Shown: positions 24,491 through 34,048 of the stretch, one piece after another
Numbering within the stretch: position 1 is the stretch's first letter
Layout of the letters: every line of letters starts with the position of its first letter
Notes under the pieces: model-generated
The model's input: only the letters and a program-made list of their open reading frames with translations
Database searches by the model: none
What the model was told of the DNA's origin: nothing
NCBI GenBank assembly: GCA_015227615.1
Contig: JAALGZ010000002.1
Location: 310,001-374,000 of the forward strand
DNA: 64,000 nucleotides
Direction: 5' to 3'
Origin: Labyrinthula sp. Ha
Taxonomy: Eukaryota > Sar > Bigyra > Labyrinthulida > Labyrinthulaceae
Position numbers and translations under genes: made by a program

Positions 24491-26816
24491 AGAGTCTTTC
24501 TAATTAAGTTCTGTTGAACAAAGTTATTTCTGAATGTTCACTTTATGTATGAATAACTTTTTAGTAGTTAGTTTTTTATAGTCGATTCAAAATTATCGTG
24601 GTACAGATGCAGATTTAAATTGACATACTATTTCGTTTACAAAGAGACTCTTCAACAAATTCTATCTCAGCTACTGAGAATCTCGTTCAGTGATTAACAA
24701 TTACTGATAAATTTCGAAGGTATTTGAGTGAGTGTAAAGCTCTTAAGGTTTTCTGACTCTATCATTACACATCGGTACCTTTCTGTTTGTAGCAACTGAA
24801 GAAATAAAGGACATGTAATTTTGTGCTAAGATATCTAGGAGTGGGGTCTTATAATTCTAGATCCCACCAAGGATATCACCGAATTTGTGCCGACTAAGAT
24901 CTCAATTCGAGTATTTAGGGTATTTGGCCGTCTCCATCATACCCAGATTTTCTTTGTATTCTTTCCTATCATAATTATAGTAGAGATCATTAATGAACTG
25001 CTTCTCACTAAGTAACTTCAGCAAATATCTAACCTAGGTCTAAGCTTTCAGAATCAACTTGATCAAAGTTAGAATATACAACAAAAAAAAATCCAACTAG
25101 GCGAACCCATAACGAATGTTTACTTTTACCAGATGACTCAAACAGCTTCAACTCCAAACCATGATGTTTCGGGGATGTCTTATTCGCTACTAGAGTAGGG
25201 GTCAAGATCTTGAACTAGCATACACGGCACTACATAGCACTTAATTTGGCTGGAAAGGTGGTCATCTCAGGGTGTACTTTTCTATTTTCTCTCTTTGACT
25301 CATTTATCATCTCGATTATCTTAAGATTCAGTTTGGCTGTTCCCGAGGGTACCACGGCGAGCTAGTTCGGCGTCACATGGGGGAGAACGTAATTTTTTGC
25401 ACCATGCTTCAGCAGACCTCTTTGCATCTTTTATCCATTCTTGAACTCACTAAAACATCATGTTCCAAGGGAACTCTCCCCAGCAGCTTGCAGCAAGACA
25501 TCTCGTTTTCCGACAATCACCTGCCGATATTATCGTGAATAGACCTTTGGACTTTTTGTCTTTTACAGTTTCCTAAAATTGTTCAAAAATTCTGAAATCT
25601 CTCTGGATTTCAATTGCTAACATGGAACAAAGCCCAAATCTTTCAAAAATCTGAAGCTGACCATGCAGTGCGAAAGAAACTTCGAATAGGCGTTTTCGAT
25701 GATGACTGCCAGAGTCTTCCCTGCATCGAGAGTCCAACACAAGGTTTTACCTTATTCCCTATGAGAATTATAACTGGAGGTATAGCATGCGCTACAAAAA
25801 TATTGCATAATGCATATTGTTCAAGTTTTTACTGTACTATGATCCTTCAATGATGATCCAATGTTCATCAGGTTATTCCAGTGGTCCAGATGAGTTTATC
25901 TCATTGCTTTTATTAACCATTTCTCCCTAAGCTGCAAATGCTTGGACTTATCCTGTACATTTGTGAGAGAAATGATCCTTGGATATACTATTGCTAGGTA
26001 AAATTCTAATCGAGACAATGAAGGGTAACACACAGCAACCAGGACCTCCTTCGTCTTCCCCCATTAAGCCAAAATTGCGAGGATATACTTTGTCAAAATC
26101 GCTATGACTTCATGTTACAAAAACAATTGTCAGATTATTTTAATCACAGAATACATGTTCTGAGTTTTATCAATAAAGAGAATCGCTGCATGCCGCTTTA
26201 CTTGACGAGCAATTGGCTGGGGTTGAGTATTATGTTACAAATGATCCATAACACTTAGATTTACGGTGGAGTTATTTAGCGTATGAAAATTTTAAGACAA
26301 ATTTGATCTTCTTATGTTCTTTATAGCTTTCTTGTACTTACCTATTGATACTGTAACCCCACCACCAGCTTTAATTTTCCACTCTACTGATATGTCTTTC
26401 TGAGCACCTGCTGATTCTTGTTTCTCTTTGCCTGCTGTTCATAGATTCCCCTTCTCTTTTGACAGGTGAAAAATAATTTGATGAATTCCAGCCATATGTC
26501 TAAGTGGTATTAGTTTTGTGTGTTTAATGGCCAGTTCTCCAGTTTATGCGAGTGAATATCAGTGAAGAATGAGTAAATAGTGTGTCTATGCTTTTTATAT
26601 AGAAAGATTGCTATCGTATATTTGTAGTTAATGAATAATTCGCCAAGAATATTTGTTTAGTTGAAACTTGTAAATCTGTATATCGATAACTACAGGCCTT
26701 AGTATATTGGTTCCTGACGTACAAACATTGTCGTCTGGGTTCTTAGTTTTCTTTCGTACCTTGAATCTCAACGGTGCATTACTGCCTAGTCTTGTTTTCC
26801 ACAATTATATTTTTAA

Positions 26817-28478
26817 ATGAGTGACACTGAAAGTGAGTTTGAAGTTCAACTCTATTCAACCACTTCGCCACTTTCAACGAAAGAGCAGAGTCTTTCTAAA
26901 AGTCAAAGTACTCATGGTAGCCCAGATATAGAGGATACAAAACCTGAAGAAACCTACACCAAGAGACAAACCCAGCCAGTTCAAAAGTTCCAAGACATGG
27001 ACATGCCAGAGTGGATGCTTTCTACCCTAAACAACATACGCATAACAATTCCAACAGAAGTTCAAAAACATTGTCTTCCAGTTGGATTATATTCTTCGTC
27101 AAACATCCTCGCCTCTGCTCCAACTGGATCTGGAAAATCAGCTTGTTTTCTTCTCCCTCTCCTAATGGACCTCAAAGAAGATCCCTTTGGAGTTCACAGC
27201 TTAATCTTGACTCCTACAAGAGAGCTTGCTTATCAAATATATGAACAAACTATCGTTCTAGGCAGTGGATTTGTAAAATCTTGTGTTGTTGTAGGTGGAG
27301 TGAGCATGTTAAAGCAGAAACTGCTTCTTGAAAAAAGACATCACGTTGTCATTGGAACGCCTGGACGAGTTTTAAGTCATCTTCAAGCACCAGATGCATT
27401 AGATTGCTTCTTTATAAAGAAACTCAGGTTTTTTGTATTAGATGAAGTGGATTGTCTCCTTTCTTGTGATCATTCAAGCGAATTGAGAAAAACTGTGTAT
27501 GAAATTTTTGACTTTTTACCCAAGAGAGAAGATTTACGATTTTTCATGTACTCTGCGACTATTAATTCGGAATCAACACTTGAGGAGCTAAACTTAGCAA
27601 CTAAGTTACTTTCGCCGCAGAAAGATTGGTTCAAATACTTTCCCTCTTCTCAAAAAGTTAAAAATCTTGATGAAAAGTACATTAAAATGCCTCAACAACT
27701 AAAGCTTCTACATTTATGCAATGCTTTGCGTTGGTTTGCGGATGAAGATTTGATTGAAAATACCAAACTAAAAGTTTCTTCCTTTAAAGAAAAAAAAATA
27801 AGAAATGCTTTTTCTAGAAAATTAGCCGATGAAATTCAAGACGCCTCTGGATTTGTTTCTGAAGAAGTTATGCAAACGATTTGGAAGAAGAGAGCCCAGC
27901 AGGTAATCGTGTTTATAAAGAAAAAATCTACTTGTGAAGTTGTATTGAAAACTCTTTCAGCACTAGGATTCATCAAGAAAGGACAAGAGCATGCTGTTGT
28001 TGCTTTACACTCAAATATGTCACAAATGGATCGTTTTGAAGCAATAGACTATTTTAAATCAGGACGCGCGAAAGTCTTATTAGCTACTGACTTAGCTGCA
28101 AGGGGATTAGATATTCCAAAAGTTGATCTTGTAATAAATTATGATCTGCACAGAAAAGGCAGTCCAGAAGTGTATATCCATCGAGCAGGAAGAACAGCTA
28201 GAGCTGGACGAGTAGGTAAAGTTTTATCTTTTGTTGGAAAGAAAAGCAGTGATATTCTTGCTTTAAAAGAAGTAGAAGAAAAAATGTATGAGAAGAAGTA
28301 TAAAATAGAAAAACTTGACTTATATGAGCTGACTGAATCTGTTGCAATGCCTTTACTTACAAAAGTAACAAATTCAAGGGAAATTTCTAAGCTGGTTCTT
28401 GAAAAAGATAATAATGATATTGATAAATCAGATAGATTTTACTTGAACAAGAGAAGAAAGATAACAAAAAGCAGTTGA
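26817..28478 (+). CDS. DEAD-box RNA helicase, DDX49/Dbp8-like
   Basis: This is an ATP-dependent RNA helicase; the Dbp8/DDX49 family works in nucleolar 40S pre-ribosome assembly. Of 553 residues, the visible motifs are Q-motif Phe58/Gln83, motif I APTGSGKS (101-108), Ia PTRELA (133-138), Ib TPGR (181-184), II DEVD (209-212, a variant of DEAD), III SAT (246-248), ARGLD (428-432) and VI HRAGRTAR (455-462). The segments LMDLKEDPFGVHSLILTPTRELAYQI and VVVGGVSMLKQ resemble Dbp8/DDX49, though subfamily assignment needs a tree. About 54 extra residues (307-360, charged) sit at the start of the second RecA domain, where family members have a short link. The N-terminus is Ser/Thr-rich. The convergent JmjC gene ends 39 nt away. 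Confidence 0.88.
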   Translation: MSDTESEFEVQLYSTTSPLSTKEQSLSKSQSTHGSPDIEDTKPEETYTKRQTQPVQKFQDMDMPEWMLSTLNNIRITIPTEVQKHCLPVGLYSSSNILASAPTGSGKSACFLLPLLMDLKEDPFGVHSLILTPTRELAYQIYEQTIVLGSGFVKSCVVVGGVSMLKQKLLLEKRHHVVIGTPGRVLSHLQAPDALDCFFIKKLRFFVLDEVDCLLSCDHSSELRKTVYEIFDFLPKREDLRFFMYSATINSESTLEELNLATKLLSPQKDWFKYFPSSQKVKNLDEKYIKMPQQLKLLHLCNALRWFADEDLIENTKLKVSSFKEKKIRNAFSRKLADEIQDASGFVSEEVMQTIWKKRAQQVIVFIKKKSTCEVVLKTLSALGFIKKGQEHAVVALHSNMSQMDRFEAIDYFKSGRAKVLLATDLAARGLDIPKVDLVINYDLHRKGSPEVYIHRAGRTARAGRVGKVLSFVGKKSSDILALKEVEEKMYEKKYKIEKLDLYELTESVAMPLLTKVTNSREISKLVLEKDNNDIDKSDRFYLNKRRKITKSS

Positions 28479-28517
28479 AAACAACAGATTTATTCTTACG
28501 ATGTTTACACTCCCAAC

Positions 28518-29897
28518 TTAATCATTTCTTAGAAACACCTCTGCATCTTGAGCTACAGCTGGGCATCTCTTAAAATCAACCCTGTCACTTCTCAGTGGAT
28601 CCAAATCAAGTGCTAAACCGGAATTCTCACATCCATACGTCCAGAAATTTACCATAATTGTAGGTCCCAGATTTTCAATATGATGCCACCATCCAGCTGG
28701 TAGGTATAACATTTCCCCCGCTTTTAAATCAATAACCATTCCGTTTCCAGCAGCTAATTTCTTTTTCTCTTCAAGGGATAACTCTTTGTTTGGGTAAGGA
28801 ACATCTGCCCAACACAAACTCTGATGAGCTCCATCACATTTGACAGGACTAATATACCTGCTGTCCGTGGGTGGCATAATGTACCATCTCTTAACCCCGG
28901 CGATCATCTGAACGAAGTTATCGCAGCAATCCGAATGCAGCTTGGTGTCAGCAGTACTTGTTCCAAACCACAAGGTAGGGGGCTGAAATCTCTTTTTCTG
29001 GATGAAAGGAGGATGAGAAACTCCTAGTTCTTCAAGATATTGTTTTTTAATCTTGAGGTTTCTTGGAAAGTTTCGCTTGAATCCTTTTGCTTTCTGTAGC
29101 TCAATATCTTGTTCAACTGCATAAATTGCAGGGCCTAAATCCATTCCGTCTTTCATCCCACTTTTTGGGTTGTATACAAGAGGAGTCACTGATGGATCAA
29201 CTGGAACATAAGGGAACTTTTGTCTTAGCTGTTCAAACGAGTACCCCGTAGATGTAAATCCGTACTGTTTCATCGTAGAGAAAGGTATGATCACAGGTGT
29301 TGAAGTCTGCCTGAAAATATTATGAAATTGAAGCTTTGAAATTGATTCTGAAAGTCTTGGAATATATTTCTTGTGAACAACCTTTGAAAAAAACTCGTCG
29401 TGCATTTTCTGTAACTTCCAGAGTCCTTGATAATTATCAAGAAGTCCATTTATTTCAATAAACTCCGCATCTAAATATTTTCTTCCATCAGAAAATTTCA
29501 ATCCTCCAAGGCTTTCGACTTCCATCTCCAAATTTACTTCTTCTAATTCAACTTCATTCTCTTCGTCCCCAGAAACATCTATTGCTGTTTCTTGAGACGT
29601 TTCTTCTTGGATTTCAGGTTCAACTTGAGAGTTATCACCTCCATAATTAAAAGAATCTTCTTCATCACGAGATTGAAAGGTTTCAGGTGACTTTTCAATG
29701 TGATCTGTGCGGACTGCGATTTGAGGTGTCCGCGAGACGTGCCAGGAGTTTAAGACCAACAGGAAGGCAGCGCACAGAATAGAATACTTTATCATCAGCT
29801 TGACTTGATATAAAGTTTCAAATGATGCAGATTGTGGTTTCATTGGAGCGTCATATTTTTTCATATCATTGTATTTGTGTTTATTGAAATTGAACAT
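28518..29897 (-). CDS. Membrane-anchored JmjC/cupin-type 2-oxoglutarate oxygenase
   Basis: This is a 459-residue protein with an N-terminal signal anchor at about 34-51 (LMIKYSILCAAFLLVLNS) after a basic cytosolic tail, so the body probably faces the ER/Golgi lumen. An acidic Glu-rich stretch (about 75-130) precedes a JmjC/cupin_8 domain. Its Fe(II) site is visible: LHSDCCDNF (His321, Asp323) and LPAGWWHHIENLG (His405 or His406). Lys336 in VKRWYIMPP fits the 2-oxoglutarate-binding lysine of the FIH-like group. This indicates an active dioxygenase, probably a protein hydroxylase. The substrate is unknown, and the anchor makes a nuclear histone demethylase role unlikely. The motif TGACGTGG lies about 59 nt upstream. 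The gene is intronless and convergent with the helicase gene. Confidence 0.82.
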   Translation of the reverse strand: MFNFNKHKYNDMKKYDAPMKPQSASFETLYQVKLMIKYSILCAAFLLVLNSWHVSRTPQIAVRTDHIEKSPETFQSRDEEDSFNYGGDNSQVEPEIQEETSQETAIDVSGDEENEVELEEVNLEMEVESLGGLKFSDGRKYLDAEFIEINGLLDNYQGLWKLQKMHDEFFSKVVHKKYIPRLSESISKLQFHNIFRQTSTPVIIPFSTMKQYGFTSTGYSFEQLRQKFPYVPVDPSVTPLVYNPKSGMKDGMDLGPAIYAVEQDIELQKAKGFKRNFPRNLKIKKQYLEELGVSHPPFIQKKRFQPPTLWFGTSTADTKLHSDCCDNFVQMIAGVKRWYIMPPTDSRYISPVKCDGAHQSLCWADVPYPNKELSLEEKKKLAAGNGMVIDLKAGEMLYLPAGWWHHIENLGPTIMVNFWTYGCENSGLALDLDPLRSDRVDFKRCPAVAQDAEVFLRND

Positions 29898-29955
29898 TGT
29901 TTTTTTGATTTTGAAGTGTTCTACTTTTGGTTTTTTGGTTAATTTTCTTTCTTAA

Positions 29956-29963
29956 TGACGTGG
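29956..29963 (-). promoter_or_regulatory. TGACGTGG (UPRE/ATF6-like) element upstream of the JmjC gene
   Basis: TGACGTGG on the plus strand, followed by the palindrome GGCGCC, lies about 59 nt upstream of the JmjC ATG. TGACGTG[G/A] is bound by bZIP factors of the unfolded-protein response in animals and plants. A site of this type before a gene for a secretory-pathway protein is suggestive, but one motif cannot show regulation. Confidence 0.3.
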
Positions 29964-31842
29964 CGCCGTGTTTTCTCGCAGAATACTGTTAGAAATTTGT
30001 GAATTTTCTCAAAAATGATCTAGATTACATCCAGGAGAAAATTTCTAAATATAGATTATATTCGTATTTGTGTTGCTTCTGAAGGTCAATATATTGGAGA
30101 GAATTCTTGTTTGGGCTTCTCAGGTAGACTAGGTGACCATGTCTTTGGTTTGTTTGCCCCTGCATCTCCAGAAGATTATATTTTCTGCAGAACATTCTGT
30201 TTCATTTTCCACAACTCATTAATTTTTTATGACATATAGGGGTTTTGTATATTTTATGTGTTATCACCAGGTATTAATGCTTCAATACTAGGTAATTCCC
30301 GTTTATTGTTGACTTGTTTCTTGTACCTCATATTAACTTGGTGCTTTCAAGGGGGGGCTTCCAGCAATTCCCTTAGTTTAACTATGTATTGTACAATTTA
30401 AGTAAGAAATTATTCCGATAATTGTTATAGGTAGAACAAAACTCCTTCCACAGATTATTGTTGACATTAAACCAGGTAAAAATTTACATATATTCAAGAG
30501 TTGTTTCCTCTTGGTTCTACCTTGATTATGGCTTTAGAATTTGATGTATATTTTACTAAAATGGCGACAAATTCTTATTAAATTCTAAAGAAATAAAATC
30601 TGTAAATTAATTAAGCTCTGCTGTCTTGCTAAATGTTAAGCTACATTGTCGACCCTGTTGATTGAAGACATGCATCTTATGCCATTAAAATTAACAAGAG
30701 TTCAAATCTATTTTTTTCAACAGCTTGATTGTTCCGCAAGTATTGTGTATAACTGCGTTTTTAAGAAAAGAGGCCAAGTAAAATTAAATTATATAAAAAA
30801 ACATTTTAACTGGGTTCCGACAATCTCCGTATTTTTCTTATACTATATCTATGTTCGCTCGAAGCAAAGTGTCCTCTGGTATTAGAAATCCTAAGTTGTA
30901 CCTAAGACCTGGTTCTTTAGATTAAATGTCTTTGATAAGCTCATTTTGGCTCTTAACACAAGGTCCTTTTTTGTTGCCAAGAACGGTTTAAGTTTTTCCA
31001 GACAATATTTTCTTATAAGTAGTAGAAGTAATTCAAATCTTCTAAGTACCCCGGGATAGTTACTTTCCTCCTCCCAACAGTTGGACAAATGTAATCGAAT
31101 TTACAAAACAACTGCGTAGAAATATATGAGCCAAACTTTGTTCTTGAGCAAGATTTTTTGCGCTTGAACCAAAGAGATTGTCTGTTGCAGAAATTATCAA
31201 TGTCTTTGCAATATCTCTCCGACCATTTCCTCCAATTCTCAACATTTCTTCGTGCTCAATCTCAGCTGTTAGAAAATAGGTGTAACCCGAATTAGCAAAA
31301 GATATCTATTATTCAATTGATTTTTGCCTGAAACGCGGGAATGTAATTTATTTTTCAGCCTCATTCTAATCAATGTAGATTAGGTTAACCGCGTTCAGAA
31401 AAATAAGCTATGTGACAAATAGGTTGAAGTAATGAAATGAGCATTTATGAGTTAATATGATGCATTTGATGATCTTATCTGTATATACAACCTTTTTTAG
31501 CTTAAAGCCTGGATTGATTTATGCCTTTTAACTGGCTAACTGTGGTTTTCTTAACTTGTTTGCTTAAGATAAGAACCTTTTCTTATTTAGTTTTAACTGT
31601 GCTAAGGTGTTAATTTCCTTACGAGTATTGCTGTAATGACAATTATGTGTTCCTAAATCATGTTCTTCATGGTATTGCTGTTTCTACCCAGAAGAAGCCC
31701 TGATTTCGAAGTCCAATTTGTAAGGGTATTACTGTTGGGTAACTTAACTTAGTGGTCATCTGAATACCCAAAATGATTGTAGAGGCCATAACAGCTTAAC
31801 TACCTATTTGTACTACATAAATTTAGTATTATATATTAGGAG

Positions 31843-32328
31843 TAGGCCTCGGATTTGATAAGAATTATTAATAATTATTTGAAGGTCTTTTTGTCTCTGT
31901 TTATCAATAACGGAATTGGGACTTTGAATCTTATCAAGCGATTCTGATTTCGTTCTGATTATGAATAGATTATCAAAATATAGATGGGCTATGCCACCCT
32001 GTTTCAAGTTACAAGAAATCTCTTACTTATCTTCTGCACCGTATAAAAACCTTTAAAAAACGGGTACATGACATCGGAATTATCCGGTAATAGGTTGTGG
32101 TTGGTTTATATGGTGAAGTTCTTAAGGGGTTGTGTACGGTGTAGAAAAAAAGAAAAGACATATTTTCGGCTTTTTGGCCCAGGGCTTTGCGACGCAGCCT
32201 TAAGTTAACAACCAATTGATTCTAAATAATCAACCAAGATGCTTGTGGAATCATCCGAATCAATTAATAAGAAAAATATAGAGAAATTTCTTATTGATAA
32301 AATATCAATAAATCCATTCCAACCCCTA
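31843..32328 (+). mobile_element. hAT-like MITE, best copy, 8-bp target duplication (copy 3)
   Basis: This 486-bp element has no coding capacity. It begins TAGGCCTCGGATTTGATAA and ends TCCATTCCAACCCCTA, so the ends read TAGG...CCTA and share GGATTT as imperfect inverted repeats. It is flanked on both sides by the perfect direct repeat ATTAGGAG (31835-31842 and 32329-32336). An 8-bp duplication and TAGGG-type ends are the hallmarks of hAT transposons. Related copies lie at 3.4, 24.1 and 40.9 kb. It is non-autonomous, and no hAT transposase was recognised in the window. Confidence 0.8.
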
Positions 32329-34048
32329 ATTAGGAGATTTCTTTGTTACTCTCTAATACGGTTCTTACGAGTAGTCATCTGTAATTGCACAACTCATTAA
32401 CATTGTTTTTTATCGATTAACTAGATATTGTGTTTACGGTTTCTTAAACTCTTACCCAAAATTTTCACTGCTTTGCCAGTGACCAACGTATCTTTCTTGT
32501 CGTCAACAACCCAATTTTGTTATAATCAAAATTTAATTAGGCAGTCAGCACCATTTTAGCTTCAGGTTACTATACAGAGCTCAGTTGAACAATCTTAGAA
32601 TTCGCACAAAGAAAGACTCCAATTATTTTAGTAGAACCGTGGAATAGCACCTTCTGTATCACTTGAAAGACAATAAATCTGCTCATCAGGTCTTTCATCT
32701 TTGACCAGGTTTAGATGCACTATTGCCTGAGGTAGCATCTTTCCAATCCAGAGATTGGGGTGATTACTCATCTGCTAAGGGTTATACACCATAATCAAGG
32801 AAATACAATTCACAATCCTGATACAATTACTTGGCTGTGTAATGTACTTGTTGGGGAGTGTCATCCACCTTTCATTCACAAGAATTCAATTTCATGTCGC
32901 TGGTTCTTACCCTGCTCCTGTCAGTCTACAAACTGACCACTTGTAGGCTTTTTTTCCCGTCTAGTCAGGAATTAATCAAGAGAAACCAATGACTCTAATA
33001 GAGGAGATGTATTATGTTGTATGATATAAAGGTAGCAACTGTATATAGCATACTACTTTGTTTCTAAGGATGGCTAGCAGTTTTGGTTTCATGCATGGTG
33101 AAAACTAAAGAGTTCTCGAAAGCATTTACAACCAGTGTGTTGAACAAGATCATATCTTTTTGCATTACTCCCATATCAAAGCATCCTACTAGCTCTTGGC
33201 TTTGTATTCTCTGCTTCTAAGAGTAAGTTAACCAAACTCTTATTGCCTTTTCTAGGTGTTCAACTGCAAACAGGCCCTTGTACTTAAATAATATATATGT
33301 CGCAGTAGTTTAGGTTCCTTTGGTTTCAACTCTCGGAGAAGACCTTGAGCCCAACAAGTCCTATTTGTACTCTCATTATAACAGATAGCTTCACAGTTAA
33401 CGTTTTGTAGAAGTCTTGATCCTCTAAATCACGGTTCACAAGTCATTTATGTGCGAAGCACTGCTACAAAACCTGCATCTCTAAAGATCAACAGGCTTTG
33501 AAGCTAGATGCCTTTTTTGCTGATCTTCAACCAGTGTACGACATCTGTCTGGGTAAAGTTCATTTAATTTCACCAAAAATTTCAGAAGTAAAATAGTCTA
33601 TAACCTGTGGGGCACTAGTTACCCAGTTATATTGATTACTTAAATATATTCATTGACACAGTTGGTAATAATTAACAAATTTAAGACAGAAGGGCATGCA
33701 ACATTGGTTAGGCCACAAGTCTGTTATCTATCTAGACATGTTTACCTAGTGGACCTGCCAAATATTTCAAAGTGGAAAAAGCAGAGGGTAGTAATAGAAT
33801 GCCGAAGAGAAAACTTAACAATAGTTGTGCGGTTTCTCAAAGAAATAAATGTATATTTAACCAGTTTCACAGGTGTTAAAATAGTCTTACGTAGAAAGCA
33901 CACAAAGGAGTGAAACATCAGCTCCAATCTTGGCGGCCATTGTATTGTTCGCTTCAACCTTTCGAACCTTGGCCTAGTATGTTCTTGCAAAAATTACCAA
34001 ATGAAGAAAAAGAGCACCGTCTAAACCAAGTCACAGGCAAGATGGCAA

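Larger units (their letters stand above)
18010..26816. other. AT-rich gene desert with relics
   Basis: I can support no intact gene in these 8.8 kb. It contains a possible solo LTR (18478-18601), a run of ten G (24002-24011) and a partial hAT-like MITE (from 24087). The stretch 21118-21300 and a locally GC-richer patch at about 25330-25520 look more like decayed coding DNA than their surroundings, but I could not assign them. The rest is AT-rich and featureless to me. Confidence 0.55.
29898..34048. other. AT-rich gene desert
   Basis: I support no gene in these 4.1 kb. The best-preserved MITE copy is at 31843-32328. The first 150 bases are the probable promoter of the JmjC gene. An open frame at 33653-33913 lacks an ATG at its start and resembles no family I know. 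The rest shows nothing that I can interpret. Confidence 0.6.

Noticed and set aside
33653-33913. 86-codon plus-strand frame near the end of NOC2
   Set aside because: It lacks an ATG at its start and resembles no family; both strands here have similar chance frames.
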